From: Thalassia testudinum
Taxonomy: Eukaryota; Streptophyta; Magnoliopsida; Alismatales; Hydrocharitaceae
Direction: 5' to 3'
Assembly: GCA_037157565.1 (NCBI GenBank)
Contig: JAZHRO010000003.1
Span: 36,655,001-36,719,000, forward strand
DNA length: 64,000 bases
Shown here: piece after piece, positions 12,691 through 25,313 of the stretch
How the letters are laid out: the number at the start of each line of letters is the position of its first letter
How positions within the stretch are numbered: the first letter of the stretch is position 1
Notes under the pieces: model-generated
Database searches by the model: none
Told to the model about the DNA's origin: nothing
The model's input: only the letters and a program-made list of their open reading frames with translations
Made by a program: the position numbers and the translations under genes

Positions 12691-13646
12691 ATCATGCATT
12701 ATAAATATTGCATAACATGCATCATCATACATTTAAGTTAATTTGTATAAGTTGTATAGTAATTCGCCTCCTTTTGTGGCCAAGAATAGGGCAATATTTA
12801 TCAAGGCCTTAGATTGAAGATCCAACTGTACAGATCTGATCAGGGCAATGATCGGAGTTCAACAACTCCAAGATCACCCCGATCGAACTTTCATAACATC
12901 AGATATAGTTCGAGAAAGATTAGAGGCCAAGGGCTAAGGTGGTGTTAAATCCGTACTTCAGATGACTAATCCAACTATACGGATGGGTTTGGATCAATGA
13001 TCGCAGCCCAATGACATGAAAATCGATCCAATCCGACATCTATGGCACCATTTACAAGTCCAAGAAGATGGTCGGCCATGATGGCACCATGTGGCTCCAT
13101 CACAACCGACCAACACCGGCCCAAGGCTCCCGCAACATCTCTTCAAGTGAAGATCAACACATCTTAGCTGTTGGATCATCAATCTAACGGCGGAGATTTC
13201 ACCAAGGAGAGCCGCTTCTCTCAGCTGAGGCCTAAGCCCACACATCCTCAGCCATTGGATCTTCATCTAACAGCCGAGGATGCGTGAGTGTTAAAATGTA
13301 AACAAGACAAAGCGGCAGCCTCAGCACAGCGGTCGCATGCTCCTCTTAGCAACGCGAGGTGTGAGTTCGAGGCGCTCTTCACGGCCAAATCAAGCAAGTG
13401 CATGGACGCACTAGAATTCAACCACTCAATCTAAGATGAGCAGCTGCGGAGGCGAAGACGTGGAGGCATGGATGAGCAAGGGCGTTGATCCACACCTAAT
13501 CTGATGTAGACACTACGAGCATGAAGAAGAGGTGCTCATAGCTTTTAAGCCATCCGATCTCTTGATCGGACGGCCGAGATGATCTATAAGTGATTGGCAT
13601 GCTCACCAGCTGAAGAAGAAAAGGTGCACCCTTCACCAACTCTCTC

Positions 13647-13676
13647 CTTTAGTGATGTTTATATTCGTCACTAAAG
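13647..13676 (+). promoter_or_regulatory. Inverted repeat upstream of TATA in solo LTR I
   Basis: Arms CTTTAGTGA and TCACTAAAG around a T-rich loop, about 57 bp before the TATA box. The same element occurs in both B LTRs with longer arms. Confidence 0.7.
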
Positions 13677-13732
13677 ACCCCAGCATTTATTTTGTAAAAA
13701 TTAAAATGACCTTTATGTCCCCATTCCTACAA

Positions 13733-13742
13733 CTATAAAAGG
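13733..13742 (+). promoter_or_regulatory. TATA box of solo LTR I
   Basis: CTATAAAAGG, in the same context as 38702-38711 of B. It confirms plus orientation. Confidence 0.7.
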
Positions 13743-14429
13743 TCACCCATACCACCTCATTTTCTCATCCCTTTCTTTCTTCTCTCACCTCCAAAGCTCT
13801 ACGAGCTCGACCTAAACCTGGGATTCTCCATTAGAGTTATAAAAGATAATTTTTTCCATCTTCTTACCCCTATTCATGGAGCTCCCGCGGTTGTCCTCTC
13901 ACCACCATTCGGGAAGTAGATCTCATTGTGACGTTGCCCGGTTCCATCCTTCATCCTCCAGCTTCGTCCTCCTTCGTCTAGCATCTCCCACCATCATTTG
14001 GGCACTCCATCAATGCAACTCGTCCTTCAAGTAGCCGTCGAGGAGGATAACTTCTCACCCCCTTCTCTTTTTATCACTTTCTATTATAGATTTATAGCTT
14101 TCCAGTATAGCGATTAGATGTAATGAACATGATTTTGTGGTTATGAAATATTGGTTCTCTTTCTCTCTTTTTCTTTGTATTATTCTCTCTCTTTTCTATT
14201 ATTTATTCTTTAAGTAGAATAGCTAGCGTAGATTAATTTCAACCAATTACTCTACTTTTGTGACAATAAATCCAATGCAATTTTTGATCAAACATTCGTC
14301 TCCCCGTGTTCAACCCGGGACTCACCTTGAGTTTCGGTTAAATTATCTATTTGATGGATTTTTACGCGACTACAGCGATAGGGTTTTCAACTCAAAACTT
14401 TTAGCGTAGAAATCGTGTTCATCATCGAT

Positions 14430-14990
14430 CTTTGCGTATCTGCCTTATTTTGTGGCTCTTAGGGATTTACACACAATGTTTGCACGTAAAAACTGAGTGA
14501 AAACTATACCTAACTCTTAGGTATCATCATCCAATTATCCAGAACTTAAGAGTCCTTACACTAGACTTAGAGCACCAGTAGACACTCTACTCTCACCTCA
14601 CAAATGTTTGGTGAATCTAATGAAATATAGTTTGCTTGATTCCCTAACTAACTGTCCAAGGGTTCAAGAAACGAAGCAATGCTTCTCCTCGACAAACTAA
14701 AAATGTATATTGGTTTTCATAAAGGATCCATTACAAAGTCTACATGAGAGTGAAATAAATGTACTGGATTCTAAACTGAGAGACAATTTAAGAAGAAAAT
14801 CTTCAATAAAACCTCAATAAAACTCTTTTTGAATAAATGCATGAATGCAATATGTAAAAATGCTATGTATAAATAGTTCTTTTATTTTGAAAAACACATA
14901 CTACTTTTTCATGGCACAACTAATTCAAGAAAAACCATTAAAAACTTATAATTTTGGAGATAAATAAGAATGACTCTAAAAAATATTATC
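14430..14990 (-). other. 3' untranslated region of G, ORF-proximal part
   Basis: Continues G after solo LTR I. Positions 14430-14620 match the reverse complement of A around 47080-47215, including GAGCACCAGTA...CACTCTACTCTCA. No reading frame. Confidence 0.65.
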
Positions 14991-15027
14991 TACCCCCCAT
15001 GCCTATTTCATGCAATGTCCTCAATGC
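14991..15027 (-). other. Internal polypurine motif of G
   Basis: Minus strand CATTGAGGACATTGCATG followed by GGCATGGGGGGTA. Nearly identical to B at 42442-42478. It lies 1.67 kb from the 3' LTR after subtracting solo LTR I, matching about 1.7 kb in A. Confidence 0.65.
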
Positions 15028-15109
15028 ATGTAATGAACATAAAATAAGAATGGATGTTACCTAAAAGTCGAAGAGTTCTGTAGAAATCAAGACTTGATCA
15101 TCTCCAAAC

Positions 15110-17349
15110 CTAAATAGAAATTTCAAAGCAAATAACAAGGTTATCTACAAATGTTGGGTTACCTCCCAACAAACACTGAATTTTATGTCTACAACTCAAC
15201 CTAAACCCTTGAAAAGTTGAATCAATCATAATAGAAGAGAGGGTCAACAACAGAGTTAAGATATGATCATGATAATCCAAAATCAGATGTCCACAAATGC
15301 AGAATAGTTGGTGATGCAACCCCATACCTAAGGGTTGAATACTCGATGGATGTAAAATCAGAACTGACCGCATCCATTTATTCTCAAGTAGTCAGTAATA
15401 GGGTGCAATCTTCAGTTTAGGCCTATGTAACCGGAATCTAAAGATCTGGGCACAGAGGAGATAGCTAGCATAAGAAACTTGTGTCCCTTTGTAATGAAGT
15501 TTGAAAAGATGATTCAAGGAATAGGTACACTTGAGTTTAAGGGTCTTAGGTAAATCAGGATGATCATAAGGGTCCTTATAGAAGGTAGGAAGTTTAAAAT
15601 CATAAGAAACCCTTAAATTCTAGTATAAATCTCTCCCTAAAGTTTCTTCCGAAATGATGATTTCTTTGTTCATATCCTTCAAATTATTTATATCATTCCT
15701 CGAGATATTTTGAATTTCATCAACCCCATCTACATGATCCAAATCTAAAAAATCATCAAAAATTAATTCAGACTTGGGTTCATCAAATTCAAGTCAGATT
15801 CATATTTAGGCTCTTCAGAGTTTGATTGGGTGGTGGGGTTATTGATCAGTTCCTCTTCAGATTCAAAAATCAACACATGTGCCCTCTCACTTAAATCAAG
15901 ACAAGGGTCATCAAAATCAACTTTCTCATAATCAGTTTCCTCACTTAGCACTTCAAAATCAGATGTCTCAAAATCGAATTCTTCTTTAATATCAGTTGAG
16001 TCATCTACCTCAGTTTCCTCATTCTCTGATTCCTCGAAATTAGGCACATCATCCACACCTTCAAATTCAATCAAATCATTCTTTATTAGTTCATAGAAAG
16101 AGTCATGAGTTGGATTTATGATAAGGGGGTCTTTACTTGGCTCCTCGACTTTTGTTTCAAGCAGTCTATCCTTTATCCAAGTAACAAAGTCGGGTATCTG
16201 TAACATTACATCCATCATTTGAGATTTCATTTGATAATCTCTTGATGCATTATCTCAGCTTGGTTCTTTTGAGCTTGATCATCCAAGTGTTTCATCTGTT
16301 GCAAAAGTTTGTCCCTCATGTCAGCCAACTGGTGTAACTTTTCAACCCATTGGTCATACTAATTGCTTGTAGGTGTTGACTGTGAGGCCATGGTTTCATT
16401 GGGAGATTGAGATTGATTGAACCCAAGACTAGATGAGTCAAATTGGTGTGGGTCAGTCAGTTGAGGATCAGAATGCAGAGGATCAGTGTTGGAGCTAAAG
16501 TTTTTAGGTGGGTCCTCTATTATATCATATTCTGGATCTAATTCTTCTAGAGGCACCAACTCCTTAGTTCTGCTCCAAAATAATTTAGGTTCTAAGTCAT
16601 CCTCCCAATCAGATTCTTCATTAAGGAACCAAGGTTGAGGATGACTAGCTTTGGTTAGCCCTTCCAAATTGTGGGTCAAGTAGGGTAATCATTTGGTTTT
16701 CTTAACCCATATTGAGAGTTTTCTTGGTTACAATAAGGGTTAGGATATCCTCCTGAATTGTTGGTCTGATTAGAATCATCATTAAAGGAATTAGACCCAT
16801 AATCAGGTTGGTGTTGAGGAGGATAATAGATTTCATATCCTGATTGATATCCTTTATTAGGTGTGGAAGTATCCCAATTGGAGGATGGATAGGGCTGGCT
16901 AGAATTGGGATTAGAGTTAAAATCATTTTAGGGACTTTCTCTTTGGTCCCACGTCATGTTTTAATAATCATATTGAGATAATGACCTGGATTGGAATTGA
17001 GCTTGAGGAGGATTTGGGTCCAGATACTGATATCCAGAATTAGGATTACATCCTTGATTAGAAGAAGGTCTATTTGAATTTGAAAATGTGGAAGTAAGAG
17101 TCAAATTGGGATAAGGAATAAGATCATTACAAGGAATAGGAGCATATCTTTGATGTTGGCATCCTAGGTTAGATCCCCAATTAGAAGTAGAGTTATCCCA
17201 ATGAGAAGATGGTTAATGTTGGGTTGAATTGGGGTAAAATTTGGGTTGGGGATAAAAAGAGTTTGAAGGATAAGAATTGAAGTCCATAGCAAGTGTTGGA
17301 AGAAATCAAGGGTAAGATCATAAGAGAGAAGTGTACACAATGCAAGCAA
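15110..17349 (-). pseudogene. Accessory ORF of non-autonomous element G, unknown function
   Basis: Several frames read as one broken protein. The N-terminal part (about 17330-16700) is rich in Tyr, Asn, Pro, Ser and Gln (PNPYCNQENSQYG). Then comes an acidic part (16679-16359: ESDWEDDLEPK, LEELDPEYDII), a Gln/Lys/Leu-rich helical stretch (about 16355-16240: DKLLQQMKHLDDQAQ), and a very acidic block (16230-15763: NEETEVDDSTDIKEEFDFET). The C-terminus at 15334-15278 reads PLGMGLHHQLFCICGHLIL. B and A carry the same order and C-terminal motif. No gag, protease or RT motif is visible. I do not recognise the family. Confidence 0.6.
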
Positions 17350-18694
17350 TCAAATTTTAGCCTTAAAGGGTTGCACCTATTGGACCTAGGTCCAAATTTT
17401 GCTAACCCTAGTTAAATGACCTTACCCTTGAACTACTTGGCTAGCCAGAAGGGTGGGACACCCTAGGACACCCTACACCATGGGACACCACTATAAGTTA
17501 ACGCAGTTACCACATTGACCTTTCTTGTCACTAGTTGGTCCAAATAGACAAGGCCTCAGATACAATTAACTAGGTATAGCTCCAATTTGGAAAATAAAAT
17601 CCAACCTAGTTGGTGCGTCTATCAAGTTAATTAGGGGTTAGGATTTAAAGTTCATGGGATTAGATGATGAGCATGAGGGGGGTGGTTGCCTACTTAGATC
17701 AATTGAATTGCGTGTGCATGCCAAACAAGGGTTCACAATACAAGCTTAATTGATGTGGTTTCTTTTAAAGTTCAAATGCTTGTATTAGTAAATTTTAGGG
17801 TTCACTTGGTTAAATAGATTCAGACAATGGTTCTGATGAGGCATACAACAGGTTTTTCAAGTCCCAATTGTTTGATAAATTTCCTTTAAGTATGGAGATG
17901 CAAGTGTGCTCTACCTTAATGTGAAATCCTAAGAGCAGATAGTATTATATGATCCATTTTAGCTTAAAGAATCAAACATGGTGTGATCCAATCAGAAAAA
18001 TCAATGGTCCTATTGCACCACCAACTAAGGCACCCAGAAACATTTTTTTCAGACTTTTTAATGCACGTTATCTAATTTTTCCAAACTTAAGTTCTACTGG
18101 GGGTTCTGTAGTCTGTTTTAACCCTTAGTTAGTAATCAAATATTCTGTGTAATCAAACGTACACTAAATATTTCTTTCGGATTTTTTATGGATTCTATAT
18201 TATCACAAAAATCCAACTCAATAAATTTTAGATAAATCAGACTTATATAACAATTCCTGTGATTTTTTGAAGTTTGAAAAATCAGAAACAATAATAGACT
18301 TGATAGCAGTTCAGTTCCCAATTTTTTACAATTTACATGTAAGTTAGAATTGTGCAAAATTTGGATATGTTGTTCCTAACTTCAATACCCACGTCCAGTA
18401 GAAATTTTAGAATTTTTAGACATGTAAAATTTGGGAAATGAATTTTGAAAATCAAAGTTTGTTGCAGCCCGAAAATGTAAAAGGTAGTTTTATTTATTTT
18501 CAAAAGATAATACCCATCAACAAGAGCTTTTTCTTCAAAAAAAAAAATTATGCAAAAAACTCAAGAAAATGACTAACCTAAGGATCAAGATAGACACCTA
18601 ATCTAGGTGGACAATTTTTTTTTTTTTTGAAATAATACTACATGTAATTACTCCTAAGAGTCACGGATCTACCTAAGTCTAAGATATAGATGAC
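17350..18694 (-). other. 5' leader region of G, truncated by F
   Basis: No supported gene. Homopolymer A and T runs (18536-18548, 18617-18630) and AT-rich text. The stretch near 18560-18600 (TAGATTAGG, CTTAGGTTAGT in element sense) aligns with A at about 35535-35580, so the PBS of G would lie only a few hundred bases beyond 18694. F replaces it. Confidence 0.5.
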
Positions 18695-18977
18695 TGATTG
18701 CGCAACAATTATATGACTTAAAAGACCTAAATTAAGTTAGAACTTACCATAATTGTAGCATAATTCATGCATTAGTAGCATACATGGCATCTTTTTTGCT
18801 TTAGTTAAATAATTAAGAAATAATGTACTAGTTGGTGCACTATTTGGATTTGCGACAACAAGAAGCTCAGGAGACGGCCTGAAGTTGGACCTGAAGAAGG
18901 GAAGAAGCCAAAGTTGCAGCAGAGCTGGAGCAGAAGCCCTAGAATAAAGATGAAGACATAATGTAGGGAAAATGTAT
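18695..18977 (+). mobile_element. A-type LTR fragment F
   Basis: Begins TGATTGC-GCA-ACAATTA, a decayed form of the A-LTR terminal hairpin, and follows the A LTR start for about 280 bp (TAAATTAAGTTAGAACTTA, TTCATGCAT). It ends where D inserts. No PPT precedes it, so it is the 5' LTR of a plus-strand element or a solo LTR; the remainder must lie beyond the right window edge. Confidence 0.7.
18973..18977. repeat. Target-site duplication of D, left copy
   Basis: TGTAT immediately before the D LTR end. The partner is outside the window. Confidence 0.45.
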
Positions 18978-21900
18978 TGTTGGTTAATTTTCTCAACACA
19001 GTTAATTAAGTTAATTAGGCTTAATTATATGCAAGAGAAAGTAACTTAGGTTAACTTGAATTGATGTCAATTGAGTAGTATAGGGTCAAGCTAACCTAAC
19101 ATTTTAGATTTTTATTCCTTTTAACTGGTTGAGTCCAGGTCGTTCACAGGGAGGCATAACTTAACTTAATTCACCATTAAATCCTAAGCTACTTAACTAA
19201 TGAGAATTATAATTAAACATACTTTAAGAATATGAATCTTGCATAAAGGATTTTCAATTAAAAGACATGCAAAATTCCATAAGAAAAACATATTTATACA
19301 TATGATTTGTTATTAAAAGCAAGTAAACATGTTTATTTCACTAATTTCTTCTTATTTACAAGAGATTAAGGCAAGAAACAGAAATTCAAAAGAACATGTG
19401 CCTTATTACATCATTTAAGCTCAAAAGAAATTGTATTTAAGTAAAAATTACAAAGAGAAATTCCATTTCTTCCTTCTTTAACCTTCAGCCATCATTCTTT
19501 GTTCTCTTCTCATTCTACCTTCTCTCACTCTCTCTTTTCTCTCTTTACCTTTCTATCTCAAGCTCTTCTCTTAACCTCTCTTCTTCTCTTTCTTTTCCTT
19601 TTATCTTTTTTGTTTAACATTCCTTTGTTTATTTTATTAGCTCTTCTCCTTTTCTCCTTTTCCTTCACCTTTCAACTATGCACTTGAACAGTGATTGAAC
19701 CAAATTGAACAAATGAACCGAACCAAAAATTTGATTTTATGGTTGGTAGCTCAGACCGGTCGGGGATACATAGCACCCCTCTCAGGGTGGGACCTGATCC
19801 TACTGGGCCCGAGCCTAGTTTGTATTAGGTTGGTTTATTTTCAGTTTAGCACAGTCTCTGGCCTCCCAGGCCCACAGCCTCCCAGGCTCACATACACACG
19901 CCTGCTCACGGGCCCATGCTCACATGCCCACAGGTGCACACACACCCAGGCACCCACACACACGCTCATGCTCATTGTGCACCAAGCGTTGATGACCGAA
20001 CAACTCATAACACAAAATCATTTTATCCTATGGTAGGCACTTCTATTCTACCGATGTGGGACTATGTTAGTCCCTTCCAGGACAAACTTCAATTGAAGAT
20101 TCCGGCCGGCTCAGAGCTCCAAATCGGGCAAGTAAAGGTTTGCTGGAAAGCTCTAAAGAAGCTCTACAAGTTTACAACATCAATTTGATGCTCAAAAAAG
20201 GTCTTTCCCTTCGATTTGAAGGGTGAAAATGAAGGATCGTCACGGCCATTCTGGTTTGCAGTGTAGAACCTCAGGTCTAAGGACCTGCAGCAAGGTTCTT
20301 TGACCTTAAATGAGGTCTTGAACAGTTTCAATAGGTGTTTCTACACCTATTGAAGAAGGGAAGAGACTCTGAAGAGCTTCAGGAAGGCGAAGAAGCTCAA
20401 GAGCTTTGTTAAGGAGCTTCAGAGTTCCGTTTCTCATTCTGTTCAGCTCAACAGAAAGCCAAAGGTCATTCTCATCAGATCTAACAACCTCTGAAGGTTG
20501 TTAAGGGTCTATCTTGGTAGAATTTGCATTTGAATTTCACCAGAAATGCACTGACATCAGCTTAGGTTCAAAAATAGCCCAAATTGAACAGTGATCTAAT
20601 CTATACAAAATCTAGAATAAAACTTAATTATATCTACTCTAACACACTCTAAATCATCCCAGAAAGAATTTCAATCTTTAAATTCATAGAATTAAGTGCT
20701 TAATCCTCAAATTGAACCTAAGATTGACCTTGATGAGCTCAGAGTTGACTTTTTATGTTATGCTCACGCAAATGAAATTAACACCGTAGATAAGCTCTAT
20801 TTTGCCTCAAGAACTGATTCAAGATCTTATGAACTAATTTGAACCAGAAATCCTAGGGTTTCAAGTCTGTCACCTGAGATCTGAAATGAGTTTGTTCGAC
20901 AAAACAAACTAAAGCTTTTCTAAGAAATCAGAGGGTTAGGATGAATTCTATAATCCTCAATTTTGCTTCTAAACCTCTTAAAACATCCTAAACCCTAAAG
21001 GAGACACCTCTCCAACTCCGCCGAAGTTGGAGAAGACAACAGTCTATATCTAGCTCCAGACTTGAAATCACCAAAATAGAATCCCTAGTCCTCAAATAAG
21101 AAATCTAGAGCTTCTCAAGGAGTTCCACAGGCTGAAGATTATTTTTGACTCGCCAGAGCTTCGGTGAGTCCAGAAAATGGCTGATAGTGTATAAAAGTCA
21201 TAAAAACATGCCATTAAGGATCTAAAAAGTTTTCTGAGGTTGCAAGGAACTTCAGAAACTCATTAATTAGCTTAATTGGTGATTAAAATAAAAGATATAC
21301 AGTGAATTCATAAAAAGTGTAATCTGAGTTCGCTCAAACTCTGGACATGTTCTCTCACTCAATTGAGTGGAGAGATCATGTCAGTGTAGTGTAGCGATGG
21401 TGTACATGTTGTTGATTAGTTGAGAAACTCCTGAGTCGCCATTGACAGCGAGCTCAGGAGGTTGTATGAAATTTGGGCATTTACTATATGAATGATTATT
21501 ACTCAAATTAAGGTGAAGATAGGGGTCCTTAAGTGATGATTAAGTGGTGGAGGGCCCCAGTGGAGGTGAATTACCCTCAGATACTTCCGCCATGGACAGC
21601 GGAAGCAGCTAGTGAAGGTGGAGGCGGATTAGGCAAATAGGTGTTCAAATGAGGGAATTAAGGTGTTAGAAATGATCATGGGAGATTAAGGAAGGTGATC
21701 GATGATGTAAAAAGACAAAAGAGTGCTCCAATCAAGCTCAACGAGCTCGCCAGAGCTAAGGAAGATGACCGAAAATCTGACATTAAGTCTAACTAATCTG
21801 CCTAACTAACTACTCTAATTAAACTACTTACCTATCCTACTATTACCTGGATGAAGGGGGTAGAAGATCTCCGTCGAAGTTCCTTAACGGAGGAGGAAAT

Positions 21901-22904
21901 CAGAGGGGTAGAGAAAGAAGTTCGACGGTGTAGCGAAGCGTAGCAGAGGAAGTCCAGCGTTGGCACTGTGTCAGAAGACACAGCAGACGACTGCAGAGAT
22001 CTAGAACAAGCAAAGATGAACGGAGGAAGACGGTGGAAGGTCGCTAGATTTTGGAAAGAATAGTCTATCTACTAGCTCAGTGGGAGAAGAGGGAAGGGAG
22101 CTAACTCCTTGAAATTGAGGAGGTGGAGGGGTATTTATTGGTTGCAGCGATTGAGGAGGAGGGTGAATCTAGATGGAGAAAGATCTAGGAGTGAAGACCG
22201 GTGTCTTCTCCGATGCCGGTGAGGTTAACTTCAAGCTCTCAATAGGATTGTAGCTTCATCCAGACCAATGGATGAAAAGAGGATGGTGAGCACAAGCTCC
22301 AAGAGCTTGGAAGGGAAGGAAGGACGTCAAATATACGGTGATCGATGGGTGTGGATACCTCCTATCGTCAGTCGTCGAAAAGGCTGAAGAAGGAATGAAG
22401 AAGTTTTCAGGGACTTGTTTGTAATGAAAGCTAAGGACCTAGGTGAATAAGAAGGACTTGATTGAAATAAAACTTAGGGACTAAAATGTAAACTAAGGTT
22501 TTCAAGGTTTATTTTAATTTAAATCTTTTTTAACTTTTTATACATGATTATAAATGAGAGAAATATTATATTTAAACTTTGGATTTACATTTTTGACCTT
22601 TTTAGCTTAATTTATTTAATTAAGTAAAATTACTTAAGTTATTACATACTTAGGTATAAGTTATACTTAAGTTAGTTAACACATTAATTAGGTGAACTAT
22701 TGGTGATATTGCGAGTCCATTTATTAATTAAATTATTAATAATATTAATTAAATAATAATATAGTATTTTAAACTTATTTTAAGGTCCTTTAATATTTTA
22801 TCCCTTATTTAATAATTAACTCATATATTTACATATTCCTATCTAATTAACTAGGAGGACTAGTTAATTAGGGGTAATTAAAGACAATGATGAGCTTCTC
22901 ATCA
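18978..22904 (-). repeat. 3' LTR of D, 3927 bp
   Basis: TG...CA ends. The minus-strand 5' end is TGATGAG-AAG-CTCATCA, a perfect 7-bp hairpin. Contains a CA/CG-rich tract (about 19850-19980) as in E and a pyrimidine-rich tract at 19480-19670. Frames at 19499-19687 and 19695-20188 follow these tracts and are not genes. Confidence 0.9.
22132..22139 (-). promoter_or_regulatory. TATA box of the D 3' LTR
   Basis: Minus strand AATAAATACCCC, about 765 nt from the U3 end, in the same position and flank as TATAAATACCCC of C. Confidence 0.55.
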
Positions 22905-22940
22905 TACCCCCAAGCCAAAGGTTTGCTAGTCCCTAGCAAA
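22905..22940 (-). other. Polypurine tract and hairpin of D
   Basis: Minus strand GGCTTGGGGGTA abuts the LTR. Just upstream (22922-22940) are the arms TTTGCTAG and CTAGCAAA with a 3-nt loop. Confidence 0.8.
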
Positions 22941-23813
22941 ATTAACTAGAAATATGATGATTTAAACACTTGGGTTTAAATTATAAATAAAAACTAAGTA
23001 GTGGAATGCTTAGGTCAGAATTTTGAATATTTAATTTTTTTTAGATTATATATATATAAATAAATATCCATAAATATATAGAGCATTCTATGAGAATCTC
23101 CTTACTTAGGCTTATAACTCAAACATCTTCTCAAAGCACACTCTATTAAAAATAGATTTTTTAACGAGAATTTTATCAAAAATTAGAATCCCAAAAATCA
23201 CTTATTCTTTGTAATCATTCTAAACCCTAAAATCTCAGAATTCAAAGTGTTTTAAGAAAACAAAGCTTAAGAGTTGGAAATTAAATTTTAACTCAAAAAC
23301 TCAATTGACTTAAGTTAATCCTTAAGTTATGAAATCTGATTTTTATCAATCTAAGTTTTAGCAAATTAGCCAGATACTCATCATTAACCAAACTTAGAGT
23401 AGTAAAACCCTAATCTACCAGACTATAGCACCAAGGATAGTCTTCTAGAGCTAGGGTTTTGTCAATCTTTCTCCTTTAGGTCACAACTGCAAGTCCTCAA
23501 AACCCAATTTCTTAGGCTTCATTGCCCAATACAAAGGTTCAGTAGTTATGATTTTAAAACATCCGTGCTTGTGAAGAGAATTATTCTAAAGGCATCCAAA
23601 TTTGCAAAATTCCAGATCTAAAGACATGAATTTCCAATCCAGATTATTCCAATTCAAGCCTTTGGCTTGGCCTTACTCATGTTTGGTTGCTTTCTCCTCA
23701 CCAGTTTTCTATCCTGAGGTCAACACTTTTTGTGTATATCTCCCCAGTGGACCACTGGGTCTCTTATTCCTAATTTTTATCTCCATATTTTTTTCACTTT
23801 TTTCTATAGGATA

Positions 23814-23934
23814 GAACACCCATATGTAGCGAGGTGTTCTTTTATTTGATGGAAGGAAGGATAGCATCCATTTTTACCGAGATGCTTTATTTTGTGGAAA
23901 AACTGCATAAGTACCCATTTGTAGCGAGGTACTT
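23814..23934 (-). repeat. Three spaced stem-loops with constant loop, element D
   Basis: Plus-strand stems GAACACC/GGTGTTC (23814-23839), AGCATC/GATGCT (23863-23886) and AAGTACC/GGTACTT (23909-23934). Each encloses a 12-nt loop of pattern CAT(A/T)T(G/T)TA(G/C)CGA. The loop is kept while the stem sequence changes on both sides. Spacing is about 45-50 bp. Confidence 0.8.
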
Positions 23935-25036
23935 AACTATATGATGTTTTATTTTATTTTTTGTTTATTTTTTTCCCTTCTCATTTTTCTTACTAGCATT
24001 ATACTCCAAATCCTTTTTCTAGGTGAGTGGCACATCCTTCACCCTTTCAAGAGCCGCCCCGTGAAAATCCTTGGACTAAAAAGGATTTAGAATCGATCTC
24101 TTAACCTCTGTGTTTCAGGGTCTCAGATGCCAACAAGACAACTCTATGTGTGTGAATTTTGGATGCTTAGGTTACTTAGCTCTCAAACCAGAGTTTGGAC
24201 AGCAAAGCCATTCACTCTCAGGTCCTTTAAACTTTTAGTTTCCTCTTACAGGATCTGTCAAGACAAAAACTTGCCAAGTCTAGCCAAATGTCCTTTAGTT
24301 GATTAAGCTAACTATAGCCTGATAGACTTGAAGACTAAGATTCTACTAACTCTTTACTTAATTAACTCTGAATATCTGGCCCTTTTACTTAACTTGATGA
24401 TAAAAACAAATATTCAAAAAGCAAAAGGATTACTTAATCTAATTGATTAAAAAGTTATAATTTAATTCCTAAACTTAAGTTCTGAACTTAATACACCTTA
24501 GTTACTTAATTTCAGGGTAAAGAATAGATAAACAAATCCTTAGGGTTTAAAGATTCTAACTTAAATAAAATCCCATTTAAAATTTCGCAAATAGAAGTGT
24601 GCTATGCAAAATGTTATAAGTAGAAATCTAAATAAGGATTTAATGCTCTTATACTATATATCTTTTTATTTTTATTTTTTTATTTCTGACCTAAAAGAAA
24701 AATTAAGCTCTTAATTACTAATATAAATATTTTTTATCTCTTCTTCTTTTTCTTCTTTTCTTTATTCTAGATGTAAATCCCCTTTATTATTTTTATAATT
24801 TTACAATTTTCAAATTTTTATATTTGTAAATTTTTGTTTTCTATGTTTTATAAAATTTTCAATTTTTTATGAATTTTTTCAAAAATTTTCAAATTTTTGT
24901 GGTATTTTTAATTTTTTAATTTTTAAAATTTTTGAATATTTCTATTTTGTTTAAATTTTCTTGGATATTTAATTTTTATGTGTTTTTTTATATTTATTTT
25001 CTCTACAAATCACTTGAAGTGAAAATTTCACTTCAC

Positions 25037-25071
25037 AACCCCCCAAGCGAAGATTTTACAATATCCTAATT
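25037..25071 (-). other. Internal polypurine motif of D
   Basis: Minus strand CAATTAGGATATTGTAAAAT then CTTGGGGGGTTG, aligned with the motif of C at 52179-52214. It lies about 240 bp after the integrase stop. Confidence 0.6.
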
Positions 25072-25313
25072 GTAAGAAGGGTGAAAAAGATATTACACTT
25101 CGCTTAGTGTAGGGTGATGGAAGGAGTTGGATAGATGAGATCAAAGATCTCTATGCAGACGATTTCAATTCTGACCAAAGGTCAGAGTGGAAAGTCGGAC
25201 TAAGTGAAGGTAATCAGTGAAAAATCAGATACAGATTCAAGTGTATAAGAAGAGAAAAGTGTAGAAAATAGAAGACAGCTATATACAAGTTGTGGATGGA
25301 AAGTTGATAAATC

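Larger units (their letters stand above)
10830..14424 (+). mobile_element. Solo LTR I (B family), interrupted by solo LTR H
   Basis: Plus-oriented B-type LTR: starts TGATGTGC, ends GTTCATCA, and removing H (with one ATCAT) and a 77-bp duplication leaves about 1.8 kb, matching the B LTRs (1785 and 1779 bp). It interrupts G. The flanks are TCAAT (10825-10829) and TCGAT (14425-14429), a target-site duplication with one CpG transition, and rejoining the flanks restores collinearity with A at 47195-47235. A PBS does not follow, so this is a solo LTR left by LTR-LTR recombination. Confidence 0.88.
8537..18694 (-). mobile_element. Non-autonomous LTR retrotransposon G (A family), interrupted
   Basis: On the minus strand: accessory-ORF remnant (17349-15110), internal polypurine motif, 3' untranslated region, PPT, then a 3' LTR cut by E. 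Segments align with element A. A at 47080-47235 matches the reverse complement of G at 14425-14620 and 10800-10829 once solo LTR I is removed. A at 47280-47360 matches G at 10690-10780. A near 35540-35580 matches G near 18560-18600. Its 5' end is lost where F begins. No pol sequence is present. Confidence 0.8.
22941..25313 (-). other. 3' untranslated region of D
   Basis: About 2.4 kb without a gene between integrase and PPT. It holds the stem-loop array at 23814-23934, a CCCAGT/ACTGGG hairpin at 23743-23759, an AT-rich stretch (24640-25020) and the internal polypurine motif (25037-25071). Collinear with the left end of E from about 24025 on. The plus-strand frame 23602-23814 is not conserved. 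Confidence 0.65.
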
